NCBI GenBank assembly: GCA_963210315.1
Contig: OY723296.1
Span: forward strand, 806,001 to 870,000
Direction of reading: 5' to 3'
Length of the DNA: 64,000 nt
Source: Rhynchopus euleeides
Taxonomy: Eukaryota > Euglenozoa > Diplonemea > Diplonemida > Diplonemidae
The notes beneath the pieces are model-generated. The model worked only from the letters and a program-made list of their open reading frames with translations. It did no database searches and was not told the origin of the DNA. Position numbers and translations under genes: made by a program. Of the stretch, positions 21,512 through 30,002 are shown piece after piece. The number at the start of each line of letters is the position of its first letter. The stretch's first letter is position 1.

Positions 21512-22078
21512 GGTGTAGGTCTAGGCGGTGTGGTGTGGTGTGCGCACGTCACAGGCACAAGGATGCACAAGGAAGGAACCACACTTGCCCTGGCGTGCAC
21601 AGCACCGCACCATGCGTGGGGAACCCCCGTAAGAAAGACAGGGGGTGGTAAACTGACGTGAAGCAAAGACCCCCGTGCAGGCTAATACGTGCCTATACAG
21701 GCATAGACGCGCCTCTATGCGCCTGTGATTTCGCGAAAAGGGCAGATGGGGCAGGGGGGGTATAAGCGTCGAAATCCTTTTTTGGCACAGTCTGCAGAGC
21801 AGCAGGTCAACTATTGCACTGTTCATATCTCAAACACGGCGACAGGTGCCTGCAACCGAGCGGGAGACAGAGGTGGGCTGGGAGGCGAGAAAGCAAGATT
21901 TGTTTGTGCGTCAAAGCCAGGCAAACTAAAGCAACTACCCGCAGCCTTGCTGCGGAGGTTTGTATGCTGGTGCCCCAGAGCGCTGCCCCCTGATATCTTT
22001 TTGACACCCACAGGGGTTCTGTTGTGGTGCAATACGGCAAGCAGGCAAGGCAGGGAACAGGGTTTTGATACATTGCAC
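21512..22078. other. Short intergenic region between the two UBL genes
   Basis: No gene is seen. About 21901-22030 carries a copy of the block also found near 19336-19450 (core AGCGCTGCC then ATCTTTTTGAC). Function unknown; its position between minus-strand genes would fit a 3-prime UTR or processing element. Confidence 0.5.
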
Positions 22079-23200
22079 TCAGGGTGAAACGGAAGACACA
22101 TCACATACAGAGACAGAGGCAGCGTTCATTGGTGCGAAGACCCACTTCCCGCAGGGGCTGAGTGAAACACCGTACGGAAAACCGTCACCCTGTGAGTCTA
22201 CCTTCCCCAGGCACTCACCTGTGCCGAGGTGGTACAGCATGGCCGTGGAGTGATGCCCCATCGCGGCAACATCGCCTGACTGCGACACGGCGAGTGAGGT
22301 GGGAATCTTTTTCAGCCGCACAGTCCGCAGGCAGCTGAGGGAGGTTGTGCACCACACCTTGAGAGATCTGTCCCAAGAGCACGACACCAGGTGTTGCTCA
22401 GCGTTGGCCAGGGCAAGGGAGTAGACTGCACCAGTGTGACCCTCCAGGGTGTGTGCGTGTGTGAGGGTGCTGAGGTCCCAGACACCGATGCTGCTGTCAC
22501 CTGAACCGGTGAAGATCATCGTGCCCGACACAGCAATCCCACGGACATCTCCGATGTGGCCTGGCAGCTGTCTCGCGTTTGGTGTGTCCTGGAGGTCCCA
22601 CGCCCATACTTTTCCTCTCCTGTCTCCGGACACCAGAAGTCCGCAGTGTGACCATGCTGCACTGCACACGGTGCAGTCGTGGTCCAGTATGCACACCTTC
22701 TCCCATGTTGATGTCAGCCACACACAAACCTTAGAAGACGAGCACGTTGCCAGCCACGCCCCACAAACTGAGAACACAGTGTAAATAATAGCCACATTCC
22801 CGTGTGGTAAGTTTGCCACCACAGCAGCGGTGCTAGTGTCAAACACAGTGACGTACTGTAAGGCATAACCAACTGCACACAGCCCGCCACACCTCGATAG
22901 CGTGATGCTCCGGATGAGATTGGCCTCGCCAGGCGAGTAGACTGCGGGTGCCTTGACTCGCGGCACCAGCTGGACAGTACCCCCGTCCTCCAGACCCGTA
23001 TCGGCAACCCGCTGTGCATCGTCCAACTCCTCGTCACGCCCTTCGATGCGTGCCGCCACTCCTGAAGCATCCCGTGCTGCGTCGGAACCTGCGAAGATCT
23101 CCTCCAGCGCATCCCCCTTCAGCTCGGACACGGTCCCGTCTTCCGGAACAGCGACGACACAGCTGTGCCCCGAGCCGGCATGCTTCACCGTTACTTCCAT
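22079..23200 (-). CDS. Ubiquitin-like domain plus WD40 repeats (373 aa)
   Basis: The start is at MEVTVKHAG; 44 more codons are open upstream but do not look conserved. Residues 1-80 are a ubiquitin-like domain (VAVPEDGTVSELKGDALEEI ... VADTGLEDGGTVQLV) clearly related to the N-terminus of the adjacent jacalin gene. About 95-370 contain six or seven WD40 blades; the best are GHIGDVRGIAVSGTMIFTGS with GDSSIGVWD, and EGHTGAVYSLALANAEQHLV with SWDRSLKVW. WD40 propellers are protein-interaction platforms; the partner is unknown. The two UBL genes are adjacent and head-to-tail on the same strand, with 567 bp between them. Confidence 0.88.
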   Translation of the reverse strand: MEVTVKHAGSGHSCVVAVPEDGTVSELKGDALEEIFAGSDAARDASGVAARIEGRDEELDDAQRVADTGLEDGGTVQLVPRVKAPAVYSPGEANLIRSITLSRCGGLCAVGYALQYVTVFDTSTAAVVANLPHGNVAIIYTVFSVCGAWLATCSSSKVCVWLTSTWEKVCILDHDCTVCSAAWSHCGLLVSGDRRGKVWAWDLQDTPNARQLPGHIGDVRGIAVSGTMIFTGSGDSSIGVWDLSTLTHAHTLEGHTGAVYSLALANAEQHLVSCSWDRSLKVWCTTSLSCLRTVRLKKIPTSLAVSQSGDVAAMGHHSTAMLYHLGTGECLGKVDSQGDGFPYGVSLSPCGKWVFAPMNAASVSVCDVSSVSP

Positions 23201-24125
23201 GGTTTTCCCCGTTTCCCTCACCACTTCCCCTTGCACATCCGCAACACAGCCAAGGAAGGAAGCCAGGTTCGGCTGATTTCTGAGAAGCGATGGGATGATG
23301 GCATTGGCTTGGCCGTTGGTCGCAAGGGGCACGCGCTACTCTTCATGCGGGAAGCCCGTGTCAGGGGAAGGCGTTGATCCCACCCTCTCGGGCCGATGAA
23401 ATATGCGCACAACCCTCAGTCATCTGCAAGCCTCTGCTCCTGGAAGGTTACCCACAACGAAGCTAGAAGCCAGACACACACATCCCACCCTTGGCATGAT
23501 CGGAGAGCAGAAAGACATGATCGCCCGGCGAGGAAACCCCGAGGCGAACGGCAATGGCACCCCACCCCCACCCCCACCCATCCACTCGCCCTCCCTCCAA
23601 CCCGACCGACTCTCGTTGCTATGCTGAGATCTATGGGGGACTTCACTCCTCGCTCTAAAGCGCGGGAAAGCGAGAGCCGCTAACAAGAATAGGTGAACAG
23701 GTCATACACAGCGTTTCATCATTCGAAACCCGTCAAAAAAAATATATGCCAAAGGTTAGCCGAGTTGGCGAAGGCCTGAGATGCGAACCGCACTGCCCCA
23801 CAGTATTGGCACAGTGACGGGCCACCGAACTGAAGGGTAACACGCACACCCACACCACCACCCCCCACCCTCCCCCCCCCCCCCCTCTTCTATAAGGTGG
23901 TTTCGACAGTGTGGATTCGCCCAAACCAGGAAGCTTTTTCACCGTGCAGAGTCATTCTGGGAATCCACTTCCCACACCGGGGCCCCACACCAGCCAAGGC
24001 GGCTGTGCGCATGATGCGTGGGAGAGGCACATAGACACACCACGACCCACCATACTGCGCGGGATCGGTTCTCACCACGAGGGAGATGACCAAACCCGCC
24101 ACCCCCCCCCCCCCACCCCCTGCCA
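23201..24125. other. Intergenic region
   Basis: No gene is recognised. It contains C-rich and A-rich tracts, including an A/T run near 23736 and a C run near 23872-23883. The segment 23755-23790 has a weak resemblance to a tRNA A box but folds into no cloverleaf. Confidence 0.5.
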
Positions 24126-24599
24126 TCACAGAGAGCCACAGGGCGACCCAGGCGACCCCTCGTCGAAGGCGGGGCAAGAGCACCGCGAGATGTGGCTCAA
24201 GCTGCAGGGGGTGTGGTAGCCGCTACCCCCGCCACCGCCGGACCGGGGGGAAGGGGAGCGGGGGTGGCTCTGCTGTGTGGGGCTGCGGCTCTGCTCGGTG
24301 CTCGGGCCCCTCCGTCCAGCCGCGTGGCTCATCAGAGGGTACGCCGTGAGGGCAGCGTCAGCATCGTGCGTCCCGCCACGCGTCAGCACCCACGGCACCT
24401 CCAACGGCTTTGCGACCCTCCGGCGTGGGTCGACCGACTCCACTGCCTCCGGTGCAGAACACCTCGGGCACAGCGTGGCGCGGCAGCCCGTGCACCGCGC
24501 CACCAGCACCGCACTCACAGCGCTGTTGCAGCCTGCGCAGAGAGCGGCTTCACGCGACCCCCCGACCTCCACACTCCCCTTACAGAGTGCGCATGTCAT
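24126..24599 (-). CDS. Small zinc-ribbon protein (157 aa)
   Basis: The first 50 residues carry four cysteine pairs (C3/C6, C21/C24, C36/C39, C44/C47), consistent with two treble-clef or zinc-ribbon sites: MTCALC, CAGC, CTGC, CPRC. The remaining hundred residues are Ser/Pro/Arg/Gly-rich and disordered. This could be a short regulator or a truncated gene whose further exon I cannot find. The family is not recognised. It lies on the same strand as its neighbours, downstream of the BRCA1/BARD1-like gene. Confidence 0.6.
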   Translation of the reverse strand: MTCALCKGSVEVGGSREAALCAGCNSAVSAVLVARCTGCRATLCPRCSAPEAVESVDPRRRVAKPLEVPWVLTRGGTHDADAALTAYPLMSHAAGRRGPSTEQSRSPTQQSHPRSPSPRSGGGGGSGYHTPCSLSHISRCSCPAFDEGSPGSPCGSL

Positions 24600-25850
24600 G
24601 TGCAGAGGTGGGTGGGGGGGGGGGGGGATGGGGGAAGGCAGGGTTGCGTGACAGCCTGCGGCTGGCGGTGCGGGGGTGGGGGGGAGGGGAGGGAGGGGGT
24701 GGGAATGGCAGCGCCAAGCAGCAGGGAATGGCTCGTGGCCTCCCCAGGGGAATGGGCGGTTTGGGGGGGGGGGGTGGGGAGAGAAGAGAGAGAGAGAAAG
24801 ACAAGGTCAGGTTGGTTCATCCCGCGAGACAGCGCTAGCGCCGAGGCTCATGCGATAAGTGAGGGCAGCAAACTGCCATGGCAGAGATCCACTCGGACAC
24901 CCAGTGGGCAGCAGCTCCAGGGAGGCTGGCAATGCTCCGATGTGTCCAGCAACACAAGATACTTTTCGTCGGCGTGCGAACACCACCACACACACACAGC
25001 TGCATTGAATATTTTTCAGCAGCAGTGGCGAGCGAAGAACGCAAAGAGCACACCACCCCCTGCGCCGCCCCCACCTCCCACCCCCCCTCAAGTGCAACCA
25101 CCACACGCACCGCACACCCCTTTGGCCCCGCTGGATAGATAACCCACGGAAGGGCGAGCTGTGCCGTGCACCCCCCCCCCCACCATACACCCTTTCCATC
25201 CTTACCCCCCCTGCTCCTTCCGCCATCCCCCTCCCCTAGAGGCAACCCACACACAGGCAGGGGGTCAAACACCTGTGGGTGGAACCCTGCCACCCACAAT
25301 GCTCTCCCCCCCCCCGCTGAGAAGCAGGGGGCATGTCACATGTATGTATCACACATAGAGGTGGGCTGCTTCTGAACTCTTTTGGAAGGGGGGGTGGGGG
25401 GGTGGTGGGCATTGAAACAGAGGTGGAAGGAAGCAAAAAAAAGGGGGGTTGGCCTCCCTTCACTCGCTGTGCGGGGATGTGTCAGGGGAAAAAAAACCCC
25501 CCCCCCTCCCCTCCCCCTTCCCTCTGATGTCGATTAACGGCCAGTAATCACCACTGTAGACCGGATCAACACACCACACAAACAACTCCCCCCCTCTCCC
25601 GACTTGGGAGAGCAGGCCACGAGCTACAATATGAGAGACCCCCGAAGGATAGAGGCATGCATGCCGCAACGCAGTGTGCACACGGAAGGGACTAGGGGCG
25701 GAGGCGGAGGCGATGGGGTGATAGGGGATGGATGGCGGGGAGAGGATGCAGGCCTGTCGCTAACTTTTCGATTTTGGAGAATTGGTGGGTTGACGCTCCT
25801 GTTTTGGGGGGGGGGAATCAGGGGGGAAAACACTAGGGGGCAATTTTTCT

Positions 25851-25870
25851 CGCGCGCGCTTCGCGCGCGC
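25851..25870. repeat. Short CG-alternating hairpin
   Basis: CGCGCGCGCTTCGCGCGCGC is a near-perfect inverted repeat with alternating CG. It could form a hairpin or Z-DNA. Function unknown. Confidence 0.8.
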
Positions 25871-26082
25871 TCGTGTTGTTGCCTAATTTTCCCGTCGGTG
25901 GACCACTAGGTGGGCACGGTGTGAGGCGCTGGGTTCCTTCCGTGGTTCCTCTCCCGCTCGCGCCATCCTCGGGTGGAGGAAACCCAAATAATGGCTTTCG
26001 GGACCATGCTTTCGACGCTACCCCCTGATGTGCCACGGCCGTTGAAGCGCAAGGACTTGGTTACTAGACGGGCGCGCGAGAT

Positions 26083-26140
26083 GGGGGGTCTGGGGGCAGA
26101 GCCCCCCAGCCGCCGGAGGCCACGGTAGTGAACATCTGTT
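26083..26140. repeat. GGGGTCTGGGGG / GCCCCCCAGCCGCC dispersed repeat, copy 1
   Basis: The core GCCCCCCAGCCGCCGGAGGC followed by CACGGTAGTGAAC is shared with 26257-26315, 57037-57092 and 57291-57347. The left part is a palindrome of GGGGGGC and GCCCCCC around a short loop. It is not protein coding. Confidence 0.85.
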
Positions 26141-26256
26141 CATTGTGGGCGTACAGGTTCTGTGTGAGTTGGCTGCGTCCCCCTGAGGCTACTGGAGTGG
26201 TTGGATTCCCTGACCTGGTGGTAATCGAGTGACTTGAGTACGAGACATGCACCACA

Positions 26257-26315
26257 GGGGGGTCTGGGGGGCGGAGCCCCCCAGCCGCCGGAGGCCACGG
26301 TAGTGAGCATCTGTT
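26257..26315. repeat. GGGGTCTGGGGG / GCCCCCCAGCCGCC dispersed repeat, copy 2
   Basis: Same orientation as copy 1, about 174 bp away, near-identical including the tail CACGGTAGTGA. See 26083-26140. Confidence 0.85.
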
Positions 26316-26337
26316 CCTGCATAACCATACTCTCTTC

Positions 26338-26600
26338 GACGTCGACCCAGTGAAAGTGGGTTGACGCTTGGTCGACGCTTGGTGAGCGTCGACCCAGTGT
26401 AATCGGGTCAACGCTAGGTAAGCATCGACCCAGCGTAATAAATGGGTTGACGCTTGGTCCAGGCTTGAATGGCAACTCAGTTCCACTGGGTCGACGCTCC
26501 AAGCCTCGACCAAGCGTCAACCCAGTTCCACTGGGTTGACGCTGGGTCGACGCTTTTTTATGGGGGGGGAAACCAAAAATCACTGGGTCGACGGTCGACG
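26338..26600. repeat. GTCGACGC / ACTGGGTCGACG minisatellite in both orientations
   Basis: Roughly ten degenerate copies of the unit ACTGGGTCGACGCTTGG occur, some direct and some inverted, with several adjoining copies forming perfect hairpins. Each unit includes a SalI-type GTCGAC palindrome or a one-base variant. There is no spacer-repeat regularity of a CRISPR. Confidence 0.85.
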
Positions 26601-27068
26601 CTTAGCGACATGCCTGGAGAGGATGTAGGGGGCTGGTGGGGGGGGGGGGTTTGCAATTGGTTCTAGAGTGCAGAAAGACCAACCCACAGATAAAGCCGGT
26701 GCTGGCATGAGCAGGAGGGTGTTCGGTTGCAAGGGGGTGGGTGGGGTCAGGCAGGAACATTCCACTCTTCCCACGCCCTCCTGGGAAGATGCCAGTGGCA
26801 TGTCCTATGAGGAATCTATGTCCCAGTGGCAGATGCATCCAAGCAGGCTGTGTGGTGTGGTGTAGTGTGGTGGACTCCCGCCAGTCCCCTGCCGTGCTGT
26901 GGGCTGCAATACCCCGATGCACGTTGGGTTTCCCGGGGGCGGGGTATTCTCTGAGTGTGAACGTTGTTGTTGAAATGCATTCCCCCATTCTTTGAGAATG
27001 TCTCATAACATCGTCATATAATTTGCTGTGCAAAAAAACAAAGACCCCCTGGTGCCGCCGGTCAAGTG

Positions 27069-29175
27069 TCAGTCATACGTCTTGAGCTGCATGGCTTTCC
27101 CAACGGCTGCATTCTGTGACACAGCCTTTTTCGCCTCCGCAAGCTGGCGGTTGCTTTCGCAAACAACGAGGTGGTTCGGTGTCTCTTGAGTCTGCGTCTG
27201 ATAGAGGGAAGAGTGCCGAACAGCATCATGTGTAAGCCGGGTGCAGCATCACCAATGTGCGGGGGGGGGGGGGGGACAATTTTTTTTGAACTCCCTTTTG
27301 TCGGAACCAGCACCTCACCGCTGTGGGATCCAGACGCCGGTCGATCCAAAAATAAACCCCCCTCCCCCCCCACCGCCACCACCACCACACCCTCCTCCGG
27401 CATACCATCGAAGCACCTGCAAGCAGGCAGAGCTGCACCACCTCCTCCTTGGTGACAACCTGGAAGGCACCATGCACCGTGACGTAGTACTTGCCAAGGA
27501 GGCGTGCCGGACGGGCCTTCCCTTCGAAAGCAAACATGTCCTTTCCTGCATCCCGCGCCTCACGGGCCAGGCGCGCGAGGGTCGGGCCACGCGCCTGGGA
27601 GGAGCCCTTGCCGATATCGCCCTTCACCTCGTGGAGCTGCTCCCTCCCGGGGGCGAACATGGCGGGGTCGGCGAGCCAGCTGCTGTTGACCACCCACAGC
27701 CCGCGGAGAAGCGCAAAACAATACTTCAGGGTCCGCTGTGCGGGATCCGCCGTGACGAGATGCGTTATCTCCCCATCCAGCACCGTGGGGGCGTCGCGGT
27801 GCTGGAGGGACGCGCCGGCAGACGCGTCATCCCCCGCCTCGCGTATCTCCGCACACTGGTGGGCTATGCGGGTCCGCACCTCCACCGACATCCCAGACGT
27901 GGTCACCACGCACACCCTCACCTCGGCCGCACCGCCACCGCCACCACCACCACCAACACCACCACCCGCATCAGTCGCATCAGACGACGCCTCACTCCCC
28001 GCGTCCTCCCCCTCTGCGGCAGGCGAGGGCGGCACACCCCCACACCCTGCCGACCCCGACACGCTGCCAGGGCTTTCCGCAACGCGCTGCCGCTTCTGCG
28101 GCGGCGCCTGCCCCTGGAGGCCCTCCCCCCCCTCTGCAGCGCTGCCACCACCCGCCCCCGCCACCGCCCCCGACTCCTCCTCCGGGGGGGGCACCACTGC
28201 CACGGCGGGGGCCGCGTGTACCGCGGAGACGATCGGCGTCGCCCCCGTGTCCAGGGCAAACCCCTTCCCCTTCAGCGCCTCGGAGTACCCCTCGAGGGCT
28301 GCGTCTATCCTGCGGATCTCCGTGAGGTCCGCTGCGAGCCCCGCGCTGCTGCTGCTGCCGCCCCCGCCCCCGCACACCTCCAGAAGCTCGCGGTAGCACA
28401 GATCCCACTCCGATCCGGCAATCCCTTCCGCGAGGTGCTGCCAGGCGGGGCTCTCTGGAGGCGGGTCAGCCGCCACCTCCGGTGACCCAGAGCCTTCGAT
28501 GGGGCCGAGGGAGGCGCGAGGAGGGGAGGAGGGCAGCTGCTGCCGCTGCCTCTGCTGCTGCCGTTGCTGCCGCGCCCGCTCCCCCGGCGAGTTCTGCGGT
28601 GAGCACGGCGAGATGGAGGCGCCTCCAAAGGTGGCCTGCAAAGACCCCCCCCCGATCCCCGCGGCCTTCCGGGAAGGGGAGAGCGGGGGGATTGTGAACC
28701 CTTCCTCGTCCTTCCGCAGCACCTCCGGTGTGTTCGGGGCGGAGGCCCGGGCAGGGCGGTTGGCAGGGGAGCCGATGGATGAAGGCAGGAGGAGGAGTCC
28801 GCCAGCGGAGAACTCTGCGGCTGCGGGGCGGGTCGGGGGTGACCTGCCGCCGATGGAGCCAAGGGAGAGGAGGGGAGCGGCAGGCGGGGGGAGTGCGGAA
28901 GGGATGGCTGCCTCGCAGCGTTGGATGAGCTTCTGCAGATCGCTCGCGATGGTGCCCAGCTGGGGGCAGGGGCGCGCGCTCTTCAGCCCGACGGGGAGCA
29001 GGCATCTGGGGCATTTGCTCGGGTGGCTGACCTTCCACTTCAAACACTTCCTGCAGTAGGTGTGCCCGCAGGGCATCACCCACGGCTCCTCCAGCAGCAC
29101 ATCGCACCCGCCGTGGCACAGCAGCTCCTGGCGGAGCTTCAGCAGCTGCGTGAGTGTGACACGGGTCGGAGGCAT
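27069..29175 (-). CDS. BRCA1/BARD1-like protein: N-terminal RING, C-terminal tandem BRCT (two exons, 632 aa)
   Basis: Exons on the minus strand are 29175-27406 (590 codons) and 27197-27069 (42 codons plus stop). The intron is GTATGC...CTATCAG in phase 0. Residues 20-58 are a RING finger: C20, C24, C36-x-H38, C41, C44, C55, C58. The first pair has an unusual C-x3-C spacing. About 65-450 is disordered, rich in Pro, Ser, Gln and Gly. About 460-550 is BRCT1, ending in RTLKYCFALLRGLWVVNSSW, close to the BRCA1/BARD1 pattern. About 560-632 is BRCT2, which needs exon 2 (TPNHLVVCESNRQLAEAKK) to be completed. RING plus C-terminal tandem BRCT is diagnostic of the BRCA1/BARD1 E3 ligase family in DNA-repair signalling. 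The predicted end lacks the usual final BRCT tryptophan, so a further small exon is possible. Confidence 0.88.
27198..27405 (-). other. Intron of the BRCA1/BARD1-like gene (208 nt)
   Basis: On the minus strand the donor is ATG|GTATGC and the acceptor CTTCCCTCTATCAG|AC. The intron contains a G-rich tract near the donor and a T/C run. Reading through it gives Trp/Gly nonsense, whereas splicing extends BRCT2. Confidence 0.82.
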
Positions 29176-29333
29176 CAACAGGGTGGTGTGCCAAGGGGGT
29201 GGGTGGGGGGAGGGGGGAAGTGGGATGGGGGCCCAGATCGCCCTGTGGGTGGGGTGGGGTTGTACGAGGCAGGGGGTGGGGGGGTGGGGGGTGCAGTAAA
29301 TAGGGAGGGGCGGGGTGCTGGCCACACTATACA

Positions 29334-29523
29334 CACGGTGGACTCCCACACGTCACCTTTTTGGGATATCGGAATATCGGGGGTCTGGCGAGGTCCGACC
29401 CCCGCGAGTGGGGGTCTGGACCCCCCGCTATCGGGGGTCGTCTGGGCACCAAAAATAGCAGGGCAGACTCCCGCTAGCGGGGGTCGCCCAGACCCCCGCC
29501 CCAGGGGGTGGGAGTCCACCGTG
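29334..29523. mobile_element. 190-bp MITE ending in CACGGTGG
   Basis: The ends are CACGGTGGACTCC (29334-29346) and its complement (29511-29523), flanked by CA on both sides (29332-29333 and 29524-29525). Inside are repeated palindromes of the kind GACTCCCGCTAGCGGG. The ends match the 2.35-kb element at 49828-52176, so this is probably a deletion derivative of it. It lies just upstream of the BRCA1/BARD1-like gene. Confidence 0.85.
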
Positions 29524-30002
29524 CACTGTAATGATGTATGGTGTGGGAGAGGGAGAGAGAGGGGGGAGGGGAGGGGAGGGGAGGGCAGTGTTGTTAGAAA
29601 CCGAGTTTTAAACATTTTAAACGTTTTAATGGTGCCCCTGATTTACCCCCTTTTCACTACGCACAAACTACGCAATCTGGGGGGGGGTCTCGCTTTTTGG
29701 ACCCCCCCCAGTTTTTTTTGGTCCCCCTTTCTGTGTGGCTACTGAGACAGGACTGGAGGCACTGCGCTGACCGAGAAAAAAAAATATTGCCAGAACTCAC
29801 TATGTACCGTCCGAAAGAACAGGGGAAACACCTGGGCAAGGTTGCCCCATGCCCAGAAACACCTGGGAAGGAAGTGAGCTCCAGGAGCCGCGTAGTACCC
29901 CCTACACACTTCTACGAAACAACAGCTGCAGAGATGGTCCGGATGCCCCGAAAAAAAACCTACACACACACTCCATCATCCACACTGCACCTAGGAACAA
30001 CA

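Larger units (their letters stand above)
24600..27068. other. Repeat-rich intergenic region (2.5 kb)
   Basis: No gene is recognised. Contents in order are G homopolymers (about 24611-24626 and 24762-24773), C-rich tracts (25495-25510), a dispersed G-run motif copy (25387-25440), a CG-rich hairpin (25851-25870), two copies of a ~57-bp palindromic repeat (26083-26140 and 26257-26315) and a GTCGACGC minisatellite in both orientations (about 26338-26600). Confidence 0.55.

Noticed and set aside
23750..23840. tRNA-like sequence (AGCCGAGTTGGCGAAGGC)
   Set aside because: A-box-like only; no matching B box or cloverleaf could be drawn on either strand.
26338..26600. CRISPR-like array
   Set aside because: Units are irregular, in both orientations, without constant spacers, and this is a eukaryotic genome.
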